46,291 nt of DNA from CAZKUN01 sp964555935 (lineage in GTDB: Bacteria > Armatimonadota > Zipacnadia > Zipacnadales > VGFC01), in contig CAZKUN010000046.1 of NCBI GenBank assembly GCA_964555935.1, positions 1 to 46,291 on the forward strand, in the 5' to 3' direction. A program made the translations under genes and the position numbers. Shown piece by piece: positions 34,410-44,039 of this stretch. The notes below the pieces were generated by a model that made no database searches, had not been told where the DNA came from, and saw only the letters and a program-made list of their open reading frames with translations. Numbering within the stretch: the stretch's first letter is position 1; each line of letters opens with the position of its first letter.

Positions 34410-37256
34410 ATGAAGCACGTGCTGCTTTGCCTGCTGCTGCCCGCGGCGGCGTCCGCGCAGCGGCTCGATGCCGACGGAGACGCCTTCGTCTGGCGCAATG
34501 GCGATGAGACCATTCGCGTCAATGGCGCGTCCGTCAGCGCGGGCCTCGCGGGAGGGCCGTCGCTCTCGTGGCAGATGGTCCTGTGGCACGATGACTGGGT
34601 CTACGAGTCGCAGACGGGCGGCCTGGTCGAGAGCGGTCCCACGCTGGTAGCCGACGGTTCGATGGCGATCTCCGGCGCGTTCTCCACCACCGATGACGCG
34701 CCGGCCGTACTGTATTCGCAGACCGTGACGCCGTCTGAGACGGGAATCAACGTGCGGTGCGAGTTGCGGAAGTCGGGCGAGCTGCGGCTGCCCAGGGGCG
34801 TGCTGTTGCACGTCAACCCAGATGATCGGTTCACGGGCAGCGAGATGGTCTGGGGCGATCCGTCATGGCACACGACGCAGGGCAAGGTCGCGAGCGGCCC
34901 CGTCAAGCGCCTGCTGTTTGAACTCCGGGAAGGCCGCAGCCTGGCGCTGATACCCTCCGCCTTCCGCGCGGCAGAGAAAGACACCTATGGGAACTCGAAG
35001 GCGTATCGACTGGGCATGGTAGCCCGCGATTTCGAGGTCGGCGAGACGGTGGTCGCCGAGTACGCTATCTCCTTCGACGACATGCCCAGCACGTTTCCGG
35101 GCGACGTGGAGCCCATGGTCGCGAACCTGGCGATCAACTCCGTGGGGCAATCCGCAACGAAGGTCGGGCTGTATGAGAAGCTCGAACTCACCGTTGACCT
35201 GACCGGTACCTACGACAACCCTTACGACCCCGACGAGATTGCCCTCGATGCGATCGTCACCGCCCCTTCGGGCAAGACCCAAGCCGTGCCCGGCTTCTTC
35301 ATGGTCGAGCAGGACCGTGCAGTTGAGGACAGCCACGAATTGGTTGTGCCTCGGGGGAATGGCGTCTGGAAGGTCCGCTACGCGCCGACTGAGATCGGCA
35401 GGCATCGGTACGTGCTACGCCTGCGCGATTCGTCGGGCGTGCTCGAGGCGCCCGCCGGCAGCTTCCGCGCAACTCGGGGCAGCTCGAAGGGCTTCGTCCG
35501 CCTGAGCGAGGTCGACCCTCACTACATGGCGTTCGATAACGGTGAGGGCTACATGGCGATCGGGCACAACCTGCCGATCTATCACACCAGCGGCCAGCTC
35601 ACCGATGAGGCCTTGCGCCGGTATGCGGAAGCCGGCGAGAACCACAACCGCTGGTGGATGAGTTCCAGCGGCCTCGGCATCGAGTGGATGGAAGACCTCG
35701 GCTGGTACCGGCAGGACAACGCCTACCGCATGGACTACGCGCTCGACCTCGCCGAGGAACTCGACCTTTACTACATGCTGTGCATGGACACGCACCAGGA
35801 CTTCCGCGAGGGCGGCTGGCTCAAGAACCCGTTCAACGCCATCAATGGTGGCCCGTGCGAGACTGCCGGCGACTGGTTCACCAACGAGGAAGCCCGCGAG
35901 TTCTATCGCAAGCGGTTGCGCTACACGGTCGCGCGGTGGGGCTACAGCCCGCGCGTGCTCTGCTGGGAGTTCGGCAACGAGTTCCAGGGGTGGGCCGATT
36001 CGCCCAACGAGATCAAGCTGCCGTGGCATGAGGAGATGAGCGATTACCTCGCCAAGATCGACCCCTGGCGGCACATGATCACCACGAGTTGGTGGGGCGG
36101 GACGGGGCCCAGGGAATTCTGGGCGCTCCCGAACATCGACATCGTGCAGACTCACTGTTACACGAATGACGATTCCAACGTTGCCATCCGCATGCGCCAG
36201 TACGGGATGCACCAGTGGGAGACATTCGACAAGCCCCACATCTTCGGCGAATTCGGCATCCGCAGCCACTCGACGACCGCCGACAAAGACCCGGAGGGCT
36301 GGGCCGTGCACAATGCCCTGTGGTCGGGTCTTCTGGCCTTCAATGCCGGCCCGCCCATGCCGTGGTGGCACGAGAACTACATCGACAAGCTCGATCTCTA
36401 CTTCCACTTCGGGTCGCTCGCGAACTTCGTCGATGACCTCCCCTTCGGCACGGCCGAGTGGAGCCTGCTCGACGTGTCCGGCGTCGAGTTTGCCGACCCC
36501 AACCACGTGCCCGATGCGCGCGACGCGGAGATCATCCCCATGCAGCGCTGGGGGAAGCCCGAATACGCCGAGTTCGTTCTGGGATCGAACGGGTTGCTTG
36601 TCGGAGACCTAGCGCCGCAGGAACTGCTCCAGGGCACCGGCCATGAGGACATCAAGAACCCGCCGACATTCATCGCCAACTACCCCACCGGCGGCGAGTT
36701 CATCGTGAAGGTTGGCGTGGTATCCAATTCGGGTCTGCTGCGCGTGTGGATAGACGATGAGCAAGTCTTGGAGCGCGAGTTTCCTTGCGGCGAGGGTCTC
36801 GGCCTGGGCAGCACTTTCCGCGAGACTTGGGACCTGTGGGAGACCACCTATAACGAGGACATCTCGATCCCCGTACCTGCCGGCGAGCACCGAATTCGCG
36901 TCGAGAACTTCGGCGATGATTGGATCAAGGTCAGGGGCTACGCCTTCACCGACTGCACGCTGCTCGATAGCCCGGATGTGATCGCCGTCGGCATGAGGGC
37001 CGAGGACGCCGCCATCGTCTGGCTACAGAACCGCACCAGTTCCTGGTACAACCACGCCGGCAACGGCGAGGTGAGCCCGGTCGACGCGTTCACTGTGGAT
37101 CTCGAGCTGGCGAACGGCAAGTATGACATCGAGTGGTGGGAGACGTGGCGTGGCTCGATCGACCGCACCGAGACAGCGACGGTGAAGGACGGGCAACTGA
37201 CCCTCAACCTCCCTGGTCTCGAATCGGACGTGGCCCTCAAGCTCCGCCGCCGGTGA
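34410..37256 (+). CDS. Secreted DUF5060 / GH5-like glycoside hydrolase (948 aa)
   Basis: After the signal MKHVLLCLLLPAAASA, residues 20-250 form a beta-sandwich. A DUF5060-like Ig domain follows at about 255-360 (VGLYEKLELTVDLTGTYDNP, PGFFMVEQD). A TIM barrel then spans about 370-680. Its candidate catalytic Glu residues are Glu524 in LCWEFGNEFQGW and Glu614 in PHIFGEFGIRS, matching the NE and nucleophile motifs of GH5-related families. A C-terminal carbohydrate-binding-like sandwich ends DVALKLRRR. It should hydrolyse an extracellular glycan; specificity is not readable. GGAG at the upstream stop serves as ribosome site. It is the second gene of the 33347-43760 operon, and 42 bp separate it from the next gene. 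Confidence 0.85.
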   Translation: MKHVLLCLLLPAAASAQRLDADGDAFVWRNGDETIRVNGASVSAGLAGGPSLSWQMVLWHDDWVYESQTGGLVESGPTLVADGSMAISGAFSTTDDAPAVLYSQTVTPSETGINVRCELRKSGELRLPRGVLLHVNPDDRFTGSEMVWGDPSWHTTQGKVASGPVKRLLFELREGRSLALIPSAFRAAEKDTYGNSKAYRLGMVARDFEVGETVVAEYAISFDDMPSTFPGDVEPMVANLAINSVGQSATKVGLYEKLELTVDLTGTYDNPYDPDEIALDAIVTAPSGKTQAVPGFFMVEQDRAVEDSHELVVPRGNGVWKVRYAPTEIGRHRYVLRLRDSSGVLEAPAGSFRATRGSSKGFVRLSEVDPHYMAFDNGEGYMAIGHNLPIYHTSGQLTDEALRRYAEAGENHNRWWMSSSGLGIEWMEDLGWYRQDNAYRMDYALDLAEELDLYYMLCMDTHQDFREGGWLKNPFNAINGGPCETAGDWFTNEEAREFYRKRLRYTVARWGYSPRVLCWEFGNEFQGWADSPNEIKLPWHEEMSDYLAKIDPWRHMITTSWWGGTGPREFWALPNIDIVQTHCYTNDDSNVAIRMRQYGMHQWETFDKPHIFGEFGIRSHSTTADKDPEGWAVHNALWSGLLAFNAGPPMPWWHENYIDKLDLYFHFGSLANFVDDLPFGTAEWSLLDVSGVEFADPNHVPDARDAEIIPMQRWGKPEYAEFVLGSNGLLVGDLAPQELLQGTGHEDIKNPPTFIANYPTGGEFIVKVGVVSNSGLLRVWIDDEQVLEREFPCGEGLGLGSTFRETWDLWETTYNEDISIPVPAGEHRIRVENFGDDWIKVRGYAFTDCTLLDSPDVIAVGMRAEDAAIVWLQNRTSSWYNHAGNGEVSPVDAFTVDLELANGKYDIEWWETWRGSIDRTETATVKDGQLTLNLPGLESDVALKLRRR

Positions 37257-37298
37257 CGCGCCGTCCATCCGCCAACCGCCGACACAGAGGCATTCCTC

Positions 37299-40200
37299 AT
37301 GCGATTCGCAGTCCCACTCACGCTCTCGCTCCTCGCCGTCGCCGCCCACGCCGCGCCGCTCCAAATCAAGGCCAACGGCTACTCGGCTGAAGTCACCCGC
37401 GGCGCGGTCACATCGCTCGTGGACGCGGCGGGTAACGTGTTCGTCGACGGCCCCATACCCGACCAGACGTGCGCCATCCGCACGATCGGTGGCGACCACT
37501 GGTCACGGGATGACGAAGCGCCCGCCACCGTCGAAGTCGGACAGGTCCGCAACCAGACCTACGACACCCTCACCGACACGCTTGCGGGACTCATCCAGAC
37601 TCGCTACCAGGTCGAGGAAGACACCGACGACCTGATCATCACCCAGTCCTGCCGCACCACGGAATCGGGCGTCTGGGGCGTCGAGTGGAACATCGCCTAC
37701 ATCCCGCTGGAGATGGATATCATCATTCCCGGACGTTCGGGAATCAAGCTCTCCGCTGACTCTCCATTCGGCACTCAGACCTTCGACTACCCCCTCGCGT
37801 GGGAAGCCCAGTTGGTCATTGTTGAGGGTGAGGGCCGAGGGTTCTACGTGTGGGCCGGTGACCCTGATGGCATGTTCAAGCGGCTGACCGTCGACCGCAC
37901 GGACGAGGGCTGGCGGCTGGGATTCGCCTCGATCAACAACGCGCCGTTCGATGACCGCAAAGACGCCGTCAGCCCCATCTGGCACGTGAACGTCTACGAG
38001 GGCGACTGGCGCGTTCCGGCGCGCACGTATCGGGATTGGATGGTCGAGAACCTCCGCCCGACGCTCGTTCAGGATCAAGGCCCCGAGTGGGTCAAGGACA
38101 TCCGTTGCGTCGTCATCATGGGGATGGATATCCCGACGATTGAGGACCTGACGGAGCGCCTCGATCCCGAGCAGACGTTGCTCTACATCCCCGGCTGGCG
38201 CAAGGCCGGTTACGATCGCGACTATCCCGTTTATGACGATCCCTTCCCCCAGTTCGAGCCCTTCGTCAAACGCGCTCACGAACTGGGCTACCGGGTGATG
38301 CCTCACGTCAACTACTTCGGCGTCGACCCGCTCAACGAACTCTACGAACAGTTCGAGCCGTACCAGGTCCGCGACCCGTGGGGCAACCACGACAAGCTAT
38401 GGTGGCTCTGGACGCGCGCCGAGCCGGAGATCAAGTTCGCCTACATCAACCCCGCCCACAAACCGTGGCGCGATCTCTTCGTTGCCCGCATGAAGGAGTT
38501 CTGCGAGCGCTACGAGATTGACGCGATCCACCTCGACCAGACGCTCTGCATCTTCAACGACAACAATGGGCTCATGGATGGGATGTCGATGAGTCAGGGC
38601 AACGTCGCCATCCACAAGGAGCTCCGCGAGGCCATTCCTCAGGTCGCCCTCAGCGGCGAGGGCCTGAACGAGGTGGCCTATCGCTACGAGGCCTTCGCCC
38701 AACGCCACGCATGGGGGCTGGTCCACCATGAGGGCACGTGGAATCGGTCTCAGCTCGATTGCGCGCACCCCATCGCGAGTTATCTCCTCCGACCTTACAC
38801 GATCATCTACGGGTATCTCGGCTACACCTCGCCCGACAACGGCCAGCTCTACGCCGCGTGGAACGATGCCTACCAGAGCTGGGGCGTCATTCCGACGCTG
38901 AAGCCGAACCGCCGAACGGTCGAGAACCCGACCGGCTTCACGCGGCAGTTCTACGATGAGGTGGAGTTCTGGCAAGACCAGCGGCTCGACATCGATGTCG
39001 ACGCCGACTGGCCCGATGACATCGCCTTCCCGTACAGAACTGCCTCAGGCGAGCGCGTCGTCAAGACCAAGGACCGCCGCACCGTGATCGACGGCGACGA
39101 CATCATCCGGACCATCTCGGAGGTCACCGAGACGGCCTTGCCGGGATCTATCCCCGGCTGGCGCGTCTACAACGCGGAGCGCATCTTCGGCCTCGATCCC
39201 CGCGCGTGGTACGCGTACGTCGATGAGCCTCGCGACATGGACGCGTTTCACATCGAGGGGTTGACCGAGGGCTTCCGCGTGTCGATGGTCACCGTCGACG
39301 AGGATATGGCCATCGTCCGCACCGAGCAAGTCGGCGGCGTCGTCGCTGACCTTACTGAATCGATCGGCAAAGCGACGTGTGGCTCAATTCCTGTCAACGG
39401 CCCAGAGGTCGAAACGCGCGGCCCGTTGTTCGCCGAAGACGGATCACATTTCCGCGCCGAGGGCAGCGTGCTCCATGCTCATCCCCCGTGGAAGACGCCC
39501 GGATCGGGCGTCGCCTACGCGCGCTATGAGGTCACGCTCCCGGCGGCGGGCAATATGCGCTTCGTCACCGAGGTCGCGATGGATTCATCGGCTGCCAAGG
39601 AGGAGACCGCCGACGGCGTGACCTTCGGCGTGACAGTCCGTTCTGGCGGCGACGAGGAGCATGTCGAGCTTCATAACGCCAGCGAGGTCCGCCGGCCGCT
39701 TGAGATCGATCTGACGCCGTTCGCCGGTCGGACAATTCAGGTTGAACTCACCGTGCATCCGGGCCCCGATGACGCGCCCTCCTTCGACTGGGCGCGTTGG
39801 TACGAGCCCCGGGTTGAGCAGGACACCGCCACGACGGGTGAGATTGTCGTCGGCGGAGGCCAGGATTGGGACCTTGCCTTTTCCGGCGCCGCCAGCGCGG
39901 TGCCCGAGCGCGAAGGCGACATCTACCGTCTGCCGGCCGACTTGCCCGGCGCGACCGTGCTCACCGCCGACATTGAGATGCTTCCAGTCGCGCTGCCCTT
40001 CGATGTCGCCGCCGCGCCGCTCCGCGTGAGCTTTGCCGGCTCGGACGGTCAGGCGCTTGTCTCGCCGCAGTTCGCCGGGGCCAACGCTCTTGATGAGCCC
40101 ACCGCGGTCGGCGGCGTTGCCAAGCCCGGCATCCACGCCCACCCGCCCGACCATGGCATGACCATCGCCAGCCTGCCGCTCAGCCTCCCGACGGAGGCGG

Positions 40201-40445
40201 CGGAGCTGCATAGCTTCGTCGGCCTTCGCGATGGATCGAAGTCCGAGGGGTGCGTCTTCAGCATCCAGGCCAACGGCGTCGAGATCGCGCGCGAACTCAT
40301 GGTGCCGGGCGAGTGGCATGAACTCGCCGCCGATCTTGAGCCATGGGCCGGCAAAGACGTCATTATCTCGCTGGTGACCGACTCCGATGGCGAGTATGGT
40401 TTTGACTGGGCAGTCTGGGGAACGCCGGTGATCCGAGCCAGATAG
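37299..40445 (+). CDS. Secreted DUF6259-like TIM-barrel glycoside hydrolase (1048 aa)
   Basis: The signal is RFAVPLTLSLLAVAAHA. A beta-supersandwich N-terminal domain (about 20-260) is followed by a barrel with GWRKAGYDRDYPVYDDPFP, YRVMPHVNYFGVDPLNELY and AYINPAHKPWRDLFVARM. The candidate nucleophile is Asp413 (DAIHLDQTLCIF) and the acid/base Glu near 454 (LSGEGLNEVAY), in the style of retaining alpha-glycosidases of the GH13/31/36-like clans. The C terminus carries two CBM-like sandwich modules that both end in DW/WARWY-type strands. The wording matches DUF6259 proteins as I know them. Substrate unknown; the long CBM tail suggests a polymeric target. The gene is co-directional with and close to its neighbours. 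Confidence 0.8.
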   Translation: MRFAVPLTLSLLAVAAHAAPLQIKANGYSAEVTRGAVTSLVDAAGNVFVDGPIPDQTCAIRTIGGDHWSRDDEAPATVEVGQVRNQTYDTLTDTLAGLIQTRYQVEEDTDDLIITQSCRTTESGVWGVEWNIAYIPLEMDIIIPGRSGIKLSADSPFGTQTFDYPLAWEAQLVIVEGEGRGFYVWAGDPDGMFKRLTVDRTDEGWRLGFASINNAPFDDRKDAVSPIWHVNVYEGDWRVPARTYRDWMVENLRPTLVQDQGPEWVKDIRCVVIMGMDIPTIEDLTERLDPEQTLLYIPGWRKAGYDRDYPVYDDPFPQFEPFVKRAHELGYRVMPHVNYFGVDPLNELYEQFEPYQVRDPWGNHDKLWWLWTRAEPEIKFAYINPAHKPWRDLFVARMKEFCERYEIDAIHLDQTLCIFNDNNGLMDGMSMSQGNVAIHKELREAIPQVALSGEGLNEVAYRYEAFAQRHAWGLVHHEGTWNRSQLDCAHPIASYLLRPYTIIYGYLGYTSPDNGQLYAAWNDAYQSWGVIPTLKPNRRTVENPTGFTRQFYDEVEFWQDQRLDIDVDADWPDDIAFPYRTASGERVVKTKDRRTVIDGDDIIRTISEVTETALPGSIPGWRVYNAERIFGLDPRAWYAYVDEPRDMDAFHIEGLTEGFRVSMVTVDEDMAIVRTEQVGGVVADLTESIGKATCGSIPVNGPEVETRGPLFAEDGSHFRAEGSVLHAHPPWKTPGSGVAYARYEVTLPAAGNMRFVTEVAMDSSAAKEETADGVTFGVTVRSGGDEEHVELHNASEVRRPLEIDLTPFAGRTIQVELTVHPGPDDAPSFDWARWYEPRVEQDTATTGEIVVGGGQDWDLAFSGAASAVPEREGDIYRLPADLPGATVLTADIEMLPVALPFDVAAAPLRVSFAGSDGQALVSPQFAGANALDEPTAVGGVAKPGIHAHPPDHGMTIASLPLSLPTEAAELHSFVGLRDGSKSEGCVFSIQANGVEIARELMVPGEWHELAADLEPWAGKDVIISLVTDSDGEYGFDWAVWGTPVIRAR

Positions 40446-40454
40446 GGAGCGCGT

Positions 40455-43400
40455 ATGAGCACCCATGCGATGTTGGTCAGTCTCCTCGCCACGGCCGCGG
40501 CGGGCGCGCAACCTGACGCGCTCAAGGACGTCGTGCAGCCCGATTGGTCACTCGTGCAGGGCGACGATGCCGCGCGCTTCAGCTACGAGGACCTAGAGTA
40601 CTCTAGCGACGACTGGTACGGCTCCACCTTCTGGACGGGACCCGACTGGACCCGCGTCGGCCGCGACTGGCAGCACTCGGGCAACCTCGTCAACAGCGTC
40701 CGCGTTTTCAACGCGCCGAAGCCCGGCAAGGCTCAGGTGACCGGTCGTTGTTACAAGGCTGATGTGAAGTGCGGCGACGGCGTTGCGCTCGCCATTCGAC
40801 ACAACGCGAAGACGGTTTGGTCTGCTCAGATCGACTTCGCCGATACCACCGGCGTCGAGTTCGACCTTGAGGTCGATCTCGCCCCTGGCGACCGTCTCCG
40901 GTTCGCCCTCGCGAATGGCGGCGAGATCAGTTGCGACACCACCTACTGGGATCCGGCCATCACCTACGCCGACGGCGAGGTCCACCGCGCGTCGGAGGGC
41001 TTCGGCGAAGAGACAGGGGTTTGGTCGTACGAGATGGAGACCGACGAAGGCCAGACTTCCGCCCTTGCCCCCGGGTGGGAGGTGCGGCAGTGGATCAGCC
41101 CCGACGCCTCTCGCGGAGCGCTGTCCATCTCCCGCGGCGACAGCGAAACCCCTGAACAGACCGTGCCCCTCGCGGCCCTCGACGCCAGCAGCAAGTATCG
41201 AGTCACGGAGGCCCCGGCGGGGCAGGCCACTCTCCGCACCGGCGACGATCTCATGCGGACCGGCCTCAGCATCGTATTGCCGCCGGGCAACGCCCTCGCC
41301 ATCGAGTACGCTCTTGGACGCGGCGCGGTGAGCACCGCCATCCCCGCCGCGGCGGCGGACCTCAGCGTTTCTCGTGACGGGCGCCTCACCTGGAGCAGTG
41401 GCCCGGACCTCACGCACGTCGTGTGGCGCGATGGCGATGTCATCACCCGCACGCGCGGGGCCACCTACCACGACGCGACCCTCTTGCCGGGCCACGTAGC
41501 TCGCTATGCCGTTCAGACTGAGCGGGGCTTCCTCCGCTCGCGCCCGACCGAAGTCGCGATGGTGTCCGATGATCGCCCCGAACTCGACCTCTGGCGCCTC
41601 GTCGAGGCAGATTGGGCGCGGACCGACCCGATTCCGACGCCTGCCGCCTATGCTGAGATCGCCCTCGATCAGCTCGACCGCGCCGAGAAACTCGGGGCTG
41701 ATCTCGACCCCGTTTCCGCGCTCCGCGAAGTGGTCTCCACTCCCGACGTGCCGCGAGGCACGCTCCGCCAGGCCTACCTGGAGGCCCGCTGGATCAAACG
41801 GAACGCAGCGCTCGGCAATCCGCTGCTGGACTTCGGCGAGCTGCTCTTCGCCAAGCGCGTTCCCACCGAGTATAGCCACCTTGTGATGCAGTATTTCGGC
41901 TGGCGCGCGAGGCCGGGCGGCGGGATTCACGTCCTCGGGGAGCCCGGCCGCTCGCTGCGGACCCGCAACATCCTCGCCGGGCAACTCGAGGGCGGCAGCG
42001 TCCTCGCGCCACGGCTGTCGTACGACGCCAAGCGCGTCGTCTTCTCATACTCAAGCTGCTCCGAGGACGATCCGTACTTTCACATCTACGAGGTCGGCGT
42101 CGACGGCTCCGGCCTGCGTCAGCTCACCTCCGGCGAGTACGAAGACCTCATGCCAGCCTATCTGCCTGACGGCGGCGTCATCTTCTCCAGCACGCGCCGT
42201 CGGGGCTACTCGCGATGCTTCGGTGGACAGTTCGGCGACAAGTGGCACGTCTACACGCTTCACCGCATGGATGGCGACGGCGGCAACCTGCGCACGCTCT
42301 CGTTCCATGAGACTAACGAGTGGTTCCCCTCGGTCCTCAACGACGGCAGCGTCGCGTACGCCCGGTGGGACTACGTCGACCGCCATGCCGTCCTGCACCA
42401 GAATCTCTGGCGCACGAGCCCGGACGGAACCGGCGCCTCGGTGCTGTGGGGCAACCACACCCAGGTCCCTCACTGCAGCTTTGAGGCCCAGGCTATCCCG
42501 GGCAGCTCGAAGATCATCTGCACCGGCTCCGCGCATCACTCCGTCACGGGCGGATCGATCTTCATCATCGACCCGAATATCGACTACGACGGTCACGAGG
42601 CCATCGAGCGGATCACGCCGGACGTGCCGTTCCCCGAAGCCGAATCGTGGCCCAGCAGCTACTACGCCACGCCTTGGCCGCTGTCGGAGGATGTCTACCT
42701 CGTTTCCTTCAGCCACGACCGCCTCATCCCCGAGCCTGACCCCAACGATCCCGCCGCGCTCGGGCTGTACTACCTCGACCGCTGGGGGAATCGCGAACTG
42801 CTCTATCGCGACCCACAGATCGGCTCTACCACCCCGATCCCCGTAGCCGCGCGACCGATGCCCCCTGTCCTTCCGAGCGCGCTGCCTCGCTCCGGCCCCG
42901 ACGAGGGCGAGATCGTCCTCCTCGACGTCCATCGCGGCTTGCCGGAGGAATACGCAGGTCAGGTCAAGGCGCTTCGCGTGATCCAGCTATTGCCCAAGTC
43001 CACTCCCATCGGCGACGTGCCACCGGTTGGGCTCGCGGGTCAGGAAAACACGCGCCTTGTCCTCGGCACGGTCCCTGTCGCTGACGACGGCTCCGCCCAC
43101 TTCAAGGCGCCCGCCCGCAAGGCGCTGCTGTTCCAGGCGCTCGACGCCCAGGGAATGGCCATCCACACGATGCGCAGCACGGCTTACCTCCAACCAGGTG
43201 AGAAGACCTCATGCATTGGGTGCCACGAATCGCGGACGGAGGCGCCGGAGTCGCGCATCATAGCGGCCGGCAACGGTGAGGCGGTCGCCATCACGCCCGG
43301 ACCCGAGGGCTCCAATCCCTTCAGCTTCGCCCGCCTCGTCCAGCCCGTCCTCGACCGCCACTGCGTCAGTTGCCACGGTGATGACGAGCCGGCCAAAGGT

Positions 43401-43760
43401 CTCAGCCTCACCGGCACACCGGAGGCTCCCTGGACTAAGTCATACCTCTCGCTGACGGGGGGGAAGACGTTCTACCAGGCGGGGACGAACGCCGAGAACG
43501 CCGCCAAGTCGCTCGTCCCGCGGTTCGGCGGATGGAACAGCGTCCACGTCATCGATCCCGGCGGGATGTATGGCTCGCGCGGCAGTCGGCTGATGGGGAT
43601 GCTCCTCGACGGCCACGAGGATGTGCAGCTCGATGCCGAGTCGATCGAGCGTCTCGCCACATGGATCGACTGCAACGCCGTCTTCTATGGCACCTACGAT
43701 CCCGCCGAGCAAGCCAAGCAACTCCGCGGCGAGATCATCGACGTGCCCCCGCTGCAGTAG
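40455..43760 (+). CDS. HzsA-like (hydrazine synthase alpha-related) dihaem cytochrome c protein
   Basis: An 1101-residue secreted protein (signal MSTHAMLVSLLATAAAGA). Residues 20-370 are beta-rich. Residues about 480-830 form a TolB/HzsA-type propeller with repeats such as LAPRLSYDAKRVVFSYSSC, YEDLMPAYLPDGGVIFSSTR and YSRCFGGQFGDKWHVYTLHR. The C-terminal part has two haem c sites, CIGCH (Cys920) and CVSCH (Cys970), and LDRHCVSCHGDDEPAKGLSL resembles PSD1-type cytochromes. HzsA-middle-domain proteins are widespread in planctomycete-like genomes outside anammox; their function is unknown. No HzsB or HzsC partner is present here. It ends the glycan operon nine bases after the DUF6259-like gene, so a sugar-oxidation electron sink is a possible, unproved role. 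AGGGAG precedes the ATG. Confidence 0.85.
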   Translation: MSTHAMLVSLLATAAAGAQPDALKDVVQPDWSLVQGDDAARFSYEDLEYSSDDWYGSTFWTGPDWTRVGRDWQHSGNLVNSVRVFNAPKPGKAQVTGRCYKADVKCGDGVALAIRHNAKTVWSAQIDFADTTGVEFDLEVDLAPGDRLRFALANGGEISCDTTYWDPAITYADGEVHRASEGFGEETGVWSYEMETDEGQTSALAPGWEVRQWISPDASRGALSISRGDSETPEQTVPLAALDASSKYRVTEAPAGQATLRTGDDLMRTGLSIVLPPGNALAIEYALGRGAVSTAIPAAAADLSVSRDGRLTWSSGPDLTHVVWRDGDVITRTRGATYHDATLLPGHVARYAVQTERGFLRSRPTEVAMVSDDRPELDLWRLVEADWARTDPIPTPAAYAEIALDQLDRAEKLGADLDPVSALREVVSTPDVPRGTLRQAYLEARWIKRNAALGNPLLDFGELLFAKRVPTEYSHLVMQYFGWRARPGGGIHVLGEPGRSLRTRNILAGQLEGGSVLAPRLSYDAKRVVFSYSSCSEDDPYFHIYEVGVDGSGLRQLTSGEYEDLMPAYLPDGGVIFSSTRRRGYSRCFGGQFGDKWHVYTLHRMDGDGGNLRTLSFHETNEWFPSVLNDGSVAYARWDYVDRHAVLHQNLWRTSPDGTGASVLWGNHTQVPHCSFEAQAIPGSSKIICTGSAHHSVTGGSIFIIDPNIDYDGHEAIERITPDVPFPEAESWPSSYYATPWPLSEDVYLVSFSHDRLIPEPDPNDPAALGLYYLDRWGNRELLYRDPQIGSTTPIPVAARPMPPVLPSALPRSGPDEGEIVLLDVHRGLPEEYAGQVKALRVIQLLPKSTPIGDVPPVGLAGQENTRLVLGTVPVADDGSAHFKAPARKALLFQALDAQGMAIHTMRSTAYLQPGEKTSCIGCHESRTEAPESRIIAAGNGEAVAITPGPEGSNPFSFARLVQPVLDRHCVSCHGDDEPAKGLSLTGTPEAPWTKSYLSLTGGKTFYQAGTNAENAAKSLVPRFGGWNSVHVIDPGGMYGSRGSRLMGMLLDGHEDVQLDAESIERLATWIDCNAVFYGTYDPAEQAKQLRGEIIDVPPLQ

Positions 43761-43824
43761 CTCGAAGCGCTGATTGCGGACCAGCCGCCCGCTACTGTCC
43801 CAACGGTGCGGCACATTCGTACCG

Positions 43825-43915
43825 TTAATTAGTGTCAGACACCAGTTTAGCGATCGGTTTGGCCCCTGTAGCGTAGAATAACGCTCTGAATAAACTGGTG
43901 TCTGACACTAATTAA
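43825..43915. repeat. 91-bp inverted-repeat element (MITE- or REP-like) with GTGTCAGACAC cores
   Basis: Two perfect 25-bp arms (43825-43849 and 43891-43915) flank a 41-bp spacer that holds a small hairpin (AGCGT/ACGCT). Each arm contains the near-palindrome GTGTCAGACACC and an AT-rich outer end (TTAATTAG), clearly lower in GC than its surroundings. It lies between the HzsA-like stop and the ferredoxin-like start. It might also terminate the upstream operon. No transposase is nearby. Confidence 0.8.
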
Positions 43916-44039
43916 TCCACCGTCAGCCGTGAGACTTCGATATATGCTCGCTGCGCTTCTCAAGAGGGATCGCGCCCACTCCAGGCCAATACTCCCAGCC
44001 TGAACTTAGATGCCGGCAAGGTTGCCCGGAGATCTGTAC

